Assembly: GCA_009801085.1 (NCBI GenBank)
Contig: VNWV01000067.1
Location: 1-27,454, forward strand
DNA length: 27,454 nt
Direction of reading: 5' to 3'
From: Lasiodiplodia sp. COLG20
Taxonomy: Eukaryota > Ascomycota > Dothideomycetes > Botryosphaeriales > Botryosphaeriaceae
A program made the translations under genes and the position numbers. Position 1 is the first letter of the stretch. Each line of letters opens with the position of its first letter. Shown piece after piece: positions 18,443 to 27,454 of this stretch. The notes beneath the pieces were generated by a model. That model did no database searches and was not told the origin of the DNA. It saw nothing but the letters and a program-made list of their open reading frames with translations.

Positions 18443-19974
18443 ATGGTCAAAGGGCTCGAAGTTTTCGGGGCGATTGGAACGTCACTTGGGCATATTGCCT
18501 TTTTTTTTTCGACTGTGGAAACCATCCACAAAAAGTCTCGTGATTTGTTTGATCATCAGAGCAGGCTGACCTTCTACCAAGGCAGAGTTGCCGTTATTGG
18601 TACAGATCTGAACAATTGGATCAAAACTTGGCGAGACAAATACGGAAATCAGTTTCCTGAAAGTACCTACAAGATGTTCTGGAGCGAGGCCGGATATACA
18701 CATTTGAAAAATATGATTGCCGCTATTGAACACGATGTCTCAACGCTCCACAGCTACCTCTACTGGGAGGTCGATCAGTCCCCGGGAGTTGAAGAGAATG
18801 AGAAGGAGGGATGGAAGCAACTTCTCATCAGCGGCACACCAATGACCGAAGCTAGTCCTCGCCAAAGCACTCTGATCGGAAGCCTAATCGACACATTTGT
18901 CACGGGATCGCATCTAAAGGACAGGCTTGAAATATTGAATCAACGGGTGGGCGACCTTGACAAGTATTCAAAGAACCTATACTGGATGCTTCTCGATGCG
19001 GATGCGGATGCGGACAAGTCGATCGATCCGAAAGAGCTGAGGATTGCCAGCCGTTTTCAGATTCATCTTGCACGCGCCGTGGAAAAGATGACAGCCTACT
19101 TTCTGAATCATGAACGCGAAGGGTGGAGCCTCGTACTGGGGAAACCAGCTCCCGACAAATCATTACTGGGTCTCTCGGATGGTCTTCCATTGAAGCTCGA
19201 ATTCGTGGCTGAATCCGATCATGGTTGTCAGCTCAGAAGCATTGACATTGATCCCGACTCCAACAATTCCCCGCCAATCTTAGACGCTCCCCAAAGCATT
19301 CATCCAGGGGGCTTTTGTCTTAAGATCTGCGTCGAAGACCTGTTGAGAATGACGGCCACGAGCGAGGCCGACCGAAAATCCAATCAGCGCAGACTGGCAC
19401 TCGTCGCAACAGAGCTGGTGAAGAGCATAGTCATCCTTTATGAAGCTCCATGGACGCAAGATCTGTGCACTTGCGGGGTTTTGATTCACGCTATGGCTGA
19501 GGAAATGTGTACCTTCCAAAAAACGCTGAACACGTGTCATGACCCATCATGTGGGAGACAGAGGTTTCTAAACCTCGCTGCTGCGCTCGCTGCACTCAGC
19601 TTGGCCAAGCCTGTTCATCCAAGATGTTCTTCCGATACCCAGTATATCTTCAAGGTCCTTTCAACTTCCGCTCTAGCAGGACAACAAAATGTGGATGGTG
19701 GCGAGGGCGAAGAAGAGTGGGATGAGAAAACTTTGTTGAAGCAAGTTCACTTGAAGACCGGCTCTCACAAATACAGGTGCGCGGTAGAACTATGTTTGGA
19801 CCTTGCGAGAACCGAAGCATCCGGTGGGTCAGGCATTCGACCCGAACGGATACTAAATTCTCCAGATCTGTTAGTGAAACCGTAAGATACCCAAATACGC
19901 TACTGGTGAAGCCATGCTAATTCAAATGCAGGGTCGAGGACTACTGGAATTCTCTCGTTGACGAAGATCAGTGA
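18443..19974 (+). CDS. HeLo/DUF7580-like fungal protein, standalone
   Basis: Exons 18443-19881 and 19932-19974 (intron 50 bp, branch CTAAT, acceptor GCAG) give 493 aa. The first ~30 residues form an amphipathic or hydrophobic helix (LEVFGAIGTSLGHIAFFFST), as at the start of HeLo-type domains that execute fungal cell death. Residues ~30-110 are helical (FYQGRVAVIGTDLNNWIKTW). The C-terminal half resembles the DUF7580 module seen in such proteins: RRLALVATELVKSIVILYEA then PWTQDL, later FLNLAAALAALSLAKPV, and a final YRCAVELCLDL with PVEDYWNSLVDEDQ. The stop codon overlaps a GTGAGT donor. An alternative 67 bp intron (19971-20037) would end the protein DEDQEILEA at 20056. A short Asp-Ala repeat (LLDADADADK) comes from a GATGCG microsatellite. 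No NACHT or kinase motif was seen. The family call is from pattern memory and moderate. Confidence 0.7.
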
Positions 19975-20056
19975 GTCGATACTCCGTATACAGGAAGCTC
20001 TGCGTATTATTCCATAACGTAATTCTATGAGACTCAGGGAAATACTGGAAGCCTAA

Positions 20057-20340
20057 AGGTGGTGGGGGGTTGTTGCCAGTTTTCAATGTCTCAATTTTGT
20101 ATTATTTTCCTTCCTCCAGCTGAAAGAAAACTAGTTTCCGTTCTAGACGGAAGAACATCGATGCACTCCATCTCCACCGTAAGTTAGTTTCCATGAAATC
20201 GGAAGGAATCAGTGGCCAGTTCCACTACGTCGTGCGCACCGGCCTTCGGCAGCCCATTCGGAATTCGCTATTACTACTCCTTAGACTGTGGATTTTCCCT
20301 CGAACTACAAACAAACACGTTATTTGTTACACTTTAGGTT
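20057..20340. other. Intergenic 3' flank
   Basis: This is the downstream region of the HeLo/DUF7580-like gene. It is AT-rich, with TATTATTTTCC soon after the stop that may serve 3'-end formation. Nothing else was recognised. Confidence 0.4.
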
Positions 20341-21318
20341 AGATTTGGCCGTAAAGTCATCCAATTATTCTTCTGTAATACGCAAGGCTGGCGGGGCCCA
20401 TATGCACGTCAGCCTCGGCCATAGTTAATAGTAAACCTCGTCCAGCCACGTCACGCTGACGCTGGCTTATTCACATGCCAGATGGTATGCTCTCCGCTAC
20501 GATCAAGTTTTATTGCCCAATTAGCATCCTAATGAACCAATGGCTTTCGGTAGCCAAGAAAGAGGTAAGAATACAGGCTCGTCGTGCCGTTTACCAATTC
20601 TCCTATCCTCACCAGATTAGACGGCTGATGTTCTCACATTCCTCGCTTAATGTTGCAATACTTTATGAAAATAAATGGTATTGGATATACTGGATGAGTG
20701 GACACCTTAGCTTCTTCGGAAAAATTGCACCGCTGGACCAAAATCCTCTGGCCACGTAATTTCTGCCAATTGCTGGAAGTCTGCAACTAGCGGTCATTCG
20801 TAGTATGGGCTAGATCTTTTGTGCCTGTAGTGACGATGATTCGAAATTAAACCTTGAGAATGAGACAATGTTTCCTTAAGCAGCCCGCACGCAGGCGGCT
20901 TCAAAATCATACGCAAGAATCTTAGCAAGGCTGTATTGTCCATAATATCTCCATATTGGCTTGACAGCTTCTCTTGCAGGCATGAAGGAAGCTTTCCATC
21001 CAACTCCGGCCCCGCAGTAGCGCCTTTAGCTGCTTTTCCTTACACGGCCACCAACGGCCGCTGCATCATCGATCCCTTTCATCGTCGTACACCCAAAGCA
21101 TAAGAGCGATTTCAAACCAAAACACTATCGCTAGTCTTACAAATCCGTCAATCACTCGTCTGATATAAAGGACATACGTGGAAAAGGCTGACATATGACA
21201 CGAAAGGGGGATTCGCTGATGGTCCAAGCCCTGCATGGTGCTTACTTGCATGATGCACACCTACGCGAAGTCGCTTGGCCCGCCGGGCGCATGTTGCAAC
21301 ACGTTATTTCCTATACCT
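20341..21318 (+). repeat. Diverged duplicated intergenic block, copy B
   Basis: Same order of landmarks as copy A at 15474-16122: a promoter-like element (20341-20425, with CCAAT, GCAAGGCTGG, GGGGCCCATATG and ACGTCAGCC), the 49 bp match at 20974-21022, and the 53 bp match at 21266-21318. Internal spacings differ: 633 versus 334 bp, and 292 versus 261 bp, so indels have accumulated. A 94-codon ORF at 20475-20759 has no counterpart in copy A and no recognisable features. The block lies just downstream of the minus-strand gene ending at 21465. Confidence 0.6.
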
Positions 21319-21464
21319 CTTTCGAGCGTCTGTCGCCATCAGCGTGTTTCTCTTCCGCACTGGAACGCTAGAACTCGGGGTCGATCCTGAAGCTAGAAGA
21401 CATGGAACAAGCTTATCGAGCCGTGCAGGTTACCGTTGCGGCTTCTCTGCGAATGAGCTTGCAA

Positions 21465-22477
21465 TTATGGACGATAGAATGGGCATCCCCTGTATTGACA
21501 GTTGCCAAGTCTGCACATCTGGTAAGTAATCGAGGCTTTATAACACAGACGATCTTGGAGAGGTCTTACACGTTTTTCGGGTGCTGGCAAAGTGACATCC
21601 TGTAGTCGGTGACAGACCCGGATCCAGCCGGGCTGTGCTGTGGAGGGGGCGATGCCACCCCCATCCCGTGCATGTCTTGTGTCCCATATGCATGACCGCC
21701 AGCTCCAGTCTGGCTGTAGCCATGAAGGTTTGTATCCTCGACGGGATCAGCAGAGAAATGGTGAGCGAATGACGGCGCAGTACCGTACGCTTGTACATTC
21801 TGCGGCGTTGATTGCTGCATAGGCATTTGGCCAGTGGAATTACTGATCATCGTCGGGGTGCCAGACCAGCTTGGTTGAGACTGCATATGTTGGTTGAATT
21901 GCGATGAGCTGTGTCCGCTGAAGGAACTGGGCAAGCTATCCGTCCGCATAGGTGGAAGCTGCGCCGGAAGCCTCCCGTGTAGAGGGTCTTGAGGTGTGAC
22001 GGTAGCGTTGCTGGTAGTGTTTGCCTTTGGCTTCCTTCCGAAAATGCCCAGCCGAGATTTCTTTTCGGTAGATTTGGTAGAATGATCGAATCCTCTGTTC
22101 TTTGCGAGGTCGTTGAAGCCGTCGTCCTCAGTAATATATTCCAGTCCACGTGTGTCATCAGTGCCTACAGGTGAACTCAATGTTGAGGCGTAGTCGGATT
22201 GCGAAACATATGCGCCGGGGAAAGTGGGGCATCTGGGAGGCTGAGGTCGGAGCTCAGGGGCCCAGCCATTTGCGTATTGTACGGCACCCACTTCGTAACC
22301 AGTAGGTCCTGTCGCCCCATTGTTTCCACTGGTATCAAAGCCTTCCGGTGCCCAAGCCTCAATCGAGAATTCAGCCTGGCTTTGGTCTTCGTCGGTTCTC
22401 CTCTCCGCACCGAATCGGACGGTTGCTAGGGCCACATTCCCTGCCCGGTTCCAATAGTAGTAACTGTTCCCTTCCAT
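21465..22477 (-). CDS. Unknown Gly/Ser/Gln/Pro-rich protein with C-terminal Cys/His tail
   Basis: Proposed exons 22477-21570 and 21510-21465 (59 bp intron, donor GTAAGA, acceptor GCAG) give 317 aa. The N-terminus (MEGNSYYYWNRAGNVALATV, then RFGAERR) is the only part that looks folded. A basic patch RLGIFGRKPK lies near residue 145. The rest is low-complexity Ser/Gln/Met/His/Gly and probably disordered. Read through, the ORF stops at CQHPKNV (303 aa). With the intron removed it ends DYRMSLCQHPKNV, LGNCQYRGCPFYRP, giving C-x-H-x7-C-x4-C and YR near the stop. This parallels the gene at 16832-18054, whose last intron falls at the same place and phase (phase 2, inside a Val codon). The spliced form is preferred for that reason, not from transcript evidence. 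An out-of-frame ATG lies 8 bp upstream of the start. Function unknown. Confidence 0.55.
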
Positions 22478-23260
22478 TTTTCATTGGCACACCCGAGACG
22501 TTTGATTTCTGAAATGGGGCCTAGAATCATTTCATTGTCAGCCAGGGCGCCGTTTAGCATTCTTGAACTCGGGGCCGTAACTTTTTTTTGTTTTTAAAAA
22601 AAAAGAAGCCTGGCATACGAACCACAAGAAGGACGATCTACAAGAACGAATACCTTGTCGCAAAAATGGTTTCGCCTTGATTCCTCGCGACACAATCGGT
22701 GCAGGTATGTTCGAGCCCAAGAAATGGGAGCCGTGGTAATGCAGGTGTGCGGTAAATTCGCAGTTTCAGAGCCTTGTGATTGAGGCAGTGCCCTGCTTAG
22801 GCGGGATCAGCCGGCTACCCTTAAAAACGCGAGGAGCGTCTGCTGATGGGGAGCAGAGCCTCACTGTGTCACGTTGGCAAACATCGTTTCAGCTGAAAAC
22901 CAGATGACCGCAGCAGTACCTATATGTGACAGCCTGTAATTGGTTACCACCTCTTCCCCTCTTTTGCCTCATCACAAATCTTGATTCTGCCTTCAAGCAC
23001 AGCCAATCAAGCACGTGGCAGGCGGCAAGGCTGAATGGAGGCGCCTGTATGTCAGCCTGACCGCAGCTCAATTGGCCAGCCTCGTCAGATCTGGGCTAGC
23101 TGAAACGCTTTAACAAGCTGACAATCGCTTCGATGTCCGCAATTTCCATTCAGAATCCCCGCAGTGTTTTCGTCTTCCCTAAATTGTATCCTTGCAGGAG
23201 AAAAAAAAAGAAGAAGAGAAAACCATTTGGACCAGATATTCAGAGGTACTTAGCACCGAT
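22478..23260. promoter_or_regulatory. Divergent promoter region of the Cys/His-tail gene and the DUF6594 gene
   Basis: These 783 bp separate two divergent starts. The region holds a fourth promoter-like element at 22980-23066 and an A-rich run at 23199-23218. An AG acceptor (CTTGCAG at 23191-23197) sits in front of the latter and might end a 5' UTR intron of the plus-strand gene. Confidence 0.4.
22980..23066 (+). repeat. Promoter-like repeat element in front of the DUF6594 gene
   Basis: It carries TTGATTCTGC, AGCCAAT, GGCAAGGCTG and TATGTCAGCCTGACC in the order seen at 15474, 16203 and 20341. It is the only copy with an intact plus-strand gene directly downstream, about 195 bp before that gene's ATG. 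Confidence 0.4.
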
Positions 23261-24588
23261 ATGGACAACAGGTCCGAGACCGCGCAGGCAACATTCACAT
23301 CGAGTGGTAGACGATTTTCCAACGTGTCAGTCCCTTCTGCAGTCCATATCGACATGTCTCGTCCCCGCTCAAGTTCAAGTGTCGATTTTGTTCACTCGGC
23401 TGCAACGCTTCCTGGCTCTTCGTCCACAGGCACGTCAGCAACTGCCTATGATCCATTACACAGTTCCCACCAACTGCTACAACCCCAGACCGCAAGCAGC
23501 ATCTCCTCCAACACATACTCTCCGTTCATGAAGAGTCATAAGATCGGCAGTGCACCGGATCCGGCCCCACCAGAGCTGAGGGAGAGCAAAGCCTTCCGCT
23601 CTATGGGCTATCGAGCTTTCTCAGCATTTCTCGCAGCCGACAACGATGCGCTAGTGGTGCGAAAGTTTGGCACGTTACACGCTCGAGCACTACTCATGCT
23701 TCAAGATGAGATAGTCCAGCTTGAAGACGAACTCGCAACCATGGACAGCCAGTGCGCAGAACAAGAGGTGGAAGAAGCAGATGAATATCGGTTTCACAAC
23801 GGAAGTTTTCGAGGAGATCGTATATGGAACAAAGAGCGCAATGCACTGATGCATCGCCTCGTGGTCGCTCTAGAACAATATGGTAGAAATAGATACATGC
23901 TACCTGATCTTCACTGATACTGACTGTGCACAGACCGATTCGTCCTGAACTACTCCCGGCTAAACAGCCAGCCTAAAGCTCCGCAGCGAACAATAGACAG
24001 CATAAGATCATGGCTCCAAACTTTTCCACTAGCCATCACAGAATATGAGACTGGGTTCGTGAAGAAAGAGAAGGAAGAAGACCTTGTAGCAATGGTTGAG
24101 CGACGGAAAAGCCCTCTGCGGAGCATGCTCGAGAGCATGCGTTGGTTCCGTCACTCCAAACCCTTCCGGATGCACGTAAGCACGGACTCTACCTCTCTCT
24201 TTTACCTTCCCGCATTTCTGTTCTGACTTTCCATGTCCAGGACAAGAATGAATACACCCGTAACTTCGCAGACTCAAACGCCACCTACTACAATGACGAC
24301 AAGATCGACATCACCATCACCTCCATCATCCTCTTCCTCGGCCTCGTCATGCTCCTCGTTCCCTCCTGGTGGCTAAACCTTGCGGAATCACATACTACTC
24401 GCCTGGCCATTATCACTGTCTTCATTGCAACCTTTCTGGGTCTCTTACTCCTTGTCACGCCCTCCAAGCCATTCGAGACCATGGCAGGCACAGCAGCGTA
24501 CGTGATTCACAAAACATCATTATTGAAGAAAATAGCTAACCCTGCGCACAGCTACGGGGCTCTCCTCATGGTGTTCATGCAGAGTTAA
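23261..24588 (+). CDS. DUF6594 family fungal membrane protein
   Basis: Exons 23261-23882, 23934-24175, 24241-24497, 24552-24588 (introns 51, 65, 54 bp; CTGAC and CTAAC branch sites) give 385 aa. A Ser-rich, probably disordered N-terminus of ~110 residues leads into the family core: MGYRAFSAFLAADNDALVVR, then KFGTLHARALLMLQDEIVQL. Next comes LEQYDRFVLNYSRL, created by splicing intron 1, then SIRSWLQTFPLA. Two transmembrane helices (~314-334 and ~342-362) and a short hydrophobic end YGALLMVFMQS close the protein, as usual for DUF6594. The start is the first in-frame ATG; the frame is open upstream but without an earlier ATG. The biochemical role of the family is unknown; members are common in Pezizomycotina, often in gene-rich accessory regions. 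Confidence 0.88.
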
Positions 24589-24668
24589 CAGACGAAACGA
24601 CGAACTCATGCGCGTGACTGTCCTTCAAGCCCTCTCCTCGGCCACCGAGTACAGGATCATTCCCGCTT

Positions 24669-24917
24669 TTACGCATGCATGTATCCGCTCTTATCCAAAC
24701 TGCCATGGCCTGAAGTGCCGACCATTTTCTCGCTCGCGTCCTTCTGCATTGCCGCCCCTCCTGGGTTCTCCGGTCTCGGTGATCTGATGCGTTCCTCAAA
24801 CGACACGGATGGTTGGTGTGCCTGGCTGCCGTGTTGCTGTAGACTTAACTGTGCGCCGGTGTTTGAAGGTGGCTTGTCGTGGCGAAGAGAGGAGGGCATG
24901 ATTGATAGGGAGGACAT
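24669..24917 (-). CDS. Possible small hydrophilic protein (82 aa), doubtful
   Basis: An ATG-initiated ORF (MSSLSIMPSSLRHDKPPSN...) of polar composition. What raises it above chance is the upstream sequence on the same strand: a GTGAGT donor, then 59 bp later CGCTGACGTACGCGCTACAG immediately before the ATG, which has the form of an intron end with branch site and acceptor. About 130 bp further upstream is TATATAAG (25105-25098, minus). So a 5' UTR intron and a TATA box can be proposed. It is convergent with the DUF6594 gene, 80 bp apart. No family is recognised. Confidence 0.3.
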   Translation of the reverse strand: MSSLSIMPSSLRHDKPPSNTGAQLSLQQHGSQAHQPSVSFEERIRSPRPENPGGAAMQKDASEKMVGTSGHGSLDKSGYMHA

Positions 24918-26085
24918 CTGTAGCGCGTACGTCAGCGTGCGGGGGATTTGAGAGAATGGAGCGAAGGTGAACTCACTTTGCCGAAGATATCAAGAAGAGG
25001 AAGGAATATCTCAGTATTGGGGGGTATTGATAAAACCTTAGTGTACGAGGAAATTTTCTAGCTTCGTCTGCGGCGTTATGTTCCTTTTCACAGCCTACTT
25101 ATATATTGCCTTCGTCCTGGCCGCTGGTTCCGTGAGTCTGGGCATTCATCACACTGAGATGTACTTGATGTTCTCGATCACCTTATCAAAGTGCTTGGCT
25201 CCTCGGCTATCATCACTTTCGGCTCAGCCACCCGTGCGGATCAGGGTTCTGTTTCGCGCCCAGCTTTCGCCGCGTCGAGCCGTTCTGAAGTTTGCCAAGC
25301 GTTGATGTCATACCCGCTCTTTGCCCCGCCACCAGCAAGGACAAAGTCGGACACCTTAGCATTGCAACAGATGACGGGATATCGAGCCATCCATCCTAGG
25401 ATGAATGCACAAAATGTAGTGAATGATGCATCCAGGCATGAACTTCGAATACTCGGACTTTGTTGAAATGTTCAGAGGGCCGACCATGTAGCCAATCAGG
25501 CAAGAGTATTCACTGAACAGGGCGCCATAAACTAGAACAAAACGGATGCAGATATGAAAGTAAAGCTGTTTATTGTTTCAATGGCACACCTCCGGACCCT
25601 GCGGTCATATGCCACTGAGACCTTTGAAGTGTTTCCAAAATAGACTTGGCCCTTGTTCCTGGCTGACTTTTAAAAGCTCTCGACGTCCTCTATACTTCAC
25701 CACCCTGCCGCTGGAATAGGTCCGCTCCAAGTTCGAAGCAATGTAGTATCATACTTACATTTCTGGCTCAGGTGGCATATGCTAACCTTTATATCTCAGA
25801 TTACAGACTAACTATTTCTCCTAGACCTTGACAGCCAGTTCGCTTCCGTTCTCCCTGCCATATATCCGATCCTCGTAAAAACTCTCTCTCTTTGATTTTT
25901 CTTTAAGTTATATATCGTTAAGACCGAGATTCAATCAGCATAGCGGCGGTAATCCTTAATTAGTATCGCCGAGTTTATAGTGGTTGCAGCCTAGCGCTTG
26001 GGCCCAGCGTCGGATAACAGTTAGCGCTTACCAAATGAATATAAGTATGAACGACCATCCTCGAACAACAACTGCAGCTACAACC
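24918..26085. other. Intergenic region, mostly featureless
   Basis: This holds the putative upstream signals of the doubtful small ORF and, towards the right, the promoter of the F-box-like gene. Composition is AT-rich from 25.5 to 26.0 kb. Short ORFs at 25078-25466 have no supporting features. Confidence 0.45.
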
Positions 26086-27454
26086 ATGGCGCAATTTCCG
26101 CAAGAGCTGATAGAGCACATCGTTTTCTACGCCGATGGCGAAACACGCAGAAACATGGTGACAGTATCGCCAAGTTTTCAGGCTGCTGCTGAGAGGCATG
26201 TATTTGACAAAATCTCACTGAAAAGCAAAGACTTAAAGCGGTTCCAGGCATTATATAACGGTCACCGCACTCGAATCCTCCACAGCATCGTCTTCACTAT
26301 CAAGTTCCCCAAGTTAGAGAACAAGGATGATGAGGATGAGCCGCTGCCCTGCAGGGAGTCACTCGAAGACATCCAGTCCATCGACCAATTCTTTACACGC
26401 CATATCAAGCGGCTCTTTAACGCAGTCAAAGCCCTTGAAGAGTGTAACACATCAACAATGGACGGCATCTCCCTCACCATCCGGATCACCCGTCCCTCAG
26501 ACTACGACAAGGACGCCGACTACTGCGACCACCGCCGCTGGCCCTGCTGGCGCCTGCACCTCCTCTCCCCCGCCTCCCTCCCTCCTCTCTCCTCCATCCG
26601 CTCCCTATCCTTCCAAGACGCCTTCCCCTCCTACTACGATGACTGGGGCGGCGAGCGCTCGCGCCACCTCGACATGCGCGCCCTCCTCGACCTCGCCGCC
26701 AAACTGCCCAACCTGGAACGCCTCAACACCCCCGGCCCGCTCGAGCGCTTCCCCGTCTCCTACATGCGCGAAGAAGCCACGCGATGCCGATGGGCATGGG
26801 AAGGCCCATGGCGCGACACCCGCCTGGCCTTCGCCTCTGCCGCCGCAGCACTCAACCACTCCCTACCCCTCAACACATTGACGACGCTCAAGCTCCACTT
26901 CTTCGCCGCCGACCAGGTGAGCATGTGCGACCAAACCCGCCCGCTGCCCGACCTGACCGACGGCCTACCTCACGACCCCCTCAGCACCGCCCTCCACGCC
27001 CTTTCCCTCAACCTCGTCGAGCTCGACCTACGCGCCGTCGTCGACCCCTCGCTATTCTGGCCGCCCTCCGCCGCGGACTCTCCACCACCGCACTGGCCCC
27101 GCCTCCGCCGGCTGCGCGTCGAGTTCCACAACTGCACACCAGACGGGTCGTGGTACTTCACCAGCCCGCGCAGCCACCCCTCCTCCTCCTCCTCCTCCTC
27201 CTCCTCCCGCGGCTTCCCCATCACGACCGCACACTACCCCCCGCTCGGCCCCGACCCGGACCCAGACGACGCGGCGTGGGACGAGTACTGGAGCTACACC
27301 GTCGACGACCTGGAGCCGGACGTCTTCCGTGTGCGGCCGAACGAAGCGCGTATCGAGCCGCTGCTACTCGCGTTCGGGCGCGCGCTGGGACGCATGCCGA
27401 AGCTGGAGGAGGCGGAGGTGTTTACGTTTGTGGGGTGGGGGCCGCGGGGGGACG
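26086..27454 (+). CDS. F-box-like fungal protein, 5' part (runs off the right edge)
   Basis: The frame is open for 456 codons from 26086 to the window end with no stop or needed intron. The N-terminus MAQFPQELIEHIVFYAD and then VSPSFQAAAERHVFDKISLK is an F-box-like helix set; F-box proteins link substrates to SCF ubiquitin ligases. A long region without clear repeats follows, with PNLERLNTPG and LTTLKLHFF suggesting degenerate LRR-type strands. Near the edge, FRVRPNEARIEPLLLAFGRA and LGRMPKLEEAEVFTF match a motif common in fungal F-box-like proteins. The start chosen has CAACCATGGC context and directly precedes the F-box. Two in-frame ATGs upstream (26035 and 26047) would add 17 or 13 residues. 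TCC repeats encode Ser366-374. GC-rich, with strong C/G third positions. Confidence 0.8.
   Translation, partial: MAQFPQELIEHIVFYADGETRRNMVTVSPSFQAAAERHVFDKISLKSKDLKRFQALYNGHRTRILHSIVFTIKFPKLENKDDEDEPLPCRESLEDIQSIDQFFTRHIKRLFNAVKALEECNTSTMDGISLTIRITRPSDYDKDADYCDHRRWPCWRLHLLSPASLPPLSSIRSLSFQDAFPSYYDDWGGERSRHLDMRALLDLAAKLPNLERLNTPGPLERFPVSYMREEATRCRWAWEGPWRDTRLAFASAAAALNHSLPLNTLTTLKLHFFAADQVSMCDQTRPLPDLTDGLPHDPLSTALHALSLNLVELDLRAVVDPSLFWPPSAADSPPPHWPRLRRLRVEFHNCTPDGSWYFTSPRSHPSSSSSSSSSRGFPITTAHYPPLGPDPDPDDAAWDEYWSYTVDDLEPDVFRVRPNEARIEPLLLAFGRALGRMPKLEEAEVFTFVGWGPRGD
27181..27207 (+). repeat. (TCC)9 microsatellite coding for polyserine
   Basis: Nine perfect TCC units lie in frame within the F-box-like gene and encode nine serines between SHP and RGF. 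Length variation would change the protein by whole residues only. Confidence 0.95.

Noticed and set aside
20475..20759. 94-codon plus-strand ORF behind a promoter-like element
   Set aside because: No counterpart in block A and no motif. The upstream element alone is not enough to call a gene.

Overview
The window reads as nuclear DNA of a filamentous ascomycete (Pezizomycotina). Its genes carry 46-107 bp GT-AG introns with fungal branch-point motifs (CTAAC, CTGAC, CTGAT). Its families are typical of that group: HET domain, fungal CorA-like, DUF6594, F-box, and a flavin oxidase resembling glucooligosaccharide oxidase. No rRNA, tRNA, CRISPR array or intact transposon was seen. All calls come from reading the translations and splice sites by eye; no database search was run. 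The species cannot be named from this.

Layout. The left edge (1-356, minus) holds the 5' end of a gene for a coiled-coil protein. Next come two ubiquitin-proteasome genes that diverge from a shared ~700 bp promoter region: a UBA-containing E2 of the Ubc1/UBE2K type (1759-2625, minus) and the 19S ATPase Rpt2 (3329-4916, plus). From about 6.3 kb the content turns accessory: an eight-exon CorA-like membrane protein whose GMN signature reads CMN (6341-8977, plus), a HET-domain protein (9709-11814, minus), and an FAD-linked oxidase missing one of its two expected flavin attachment residues (12410-14021, minus).

The stretch from 14.0 to 24.6 kb is the least ordinary part. Two minus-strand genes of unknown function (16832-18054 and 21465-22477) each end in a short C-x-H...C-x(2,4)-C...Y-R tail. 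In both, the tail is split by a phase-2 intron just after the C-x-H half, and the rest lies in a last exon of 37 or 46 bp. Downstream of each gene lies a related, diverged intergenic block in the same orientation (about 15.47-16.12 kb and 20.34-21.32 kb) whose differences are mostly transitions. This suggests an old segmental duplication with RIP-like decay. The first unknown gene is divergent from a plus-strand gene with a HeLo/DUF7580-like look (18443-19974), and three TGACGT motifs sit between them. The second is divergent from a DUF6594 membrane-protein gene (23261-24588).

The right edge holds a doubtful small ORF (24669-24917, minus) and an F-box-like protein (26086 to beyond the window, plus) with a TCC microsatellite encoding nine serines.

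Together the window looks like a housekeeping ubiquitin-proteasome pair beside an island of fungus-specific recognition, cell-death-like and membrane genes. The functional link among the island genes is inferred from their families and positions only.
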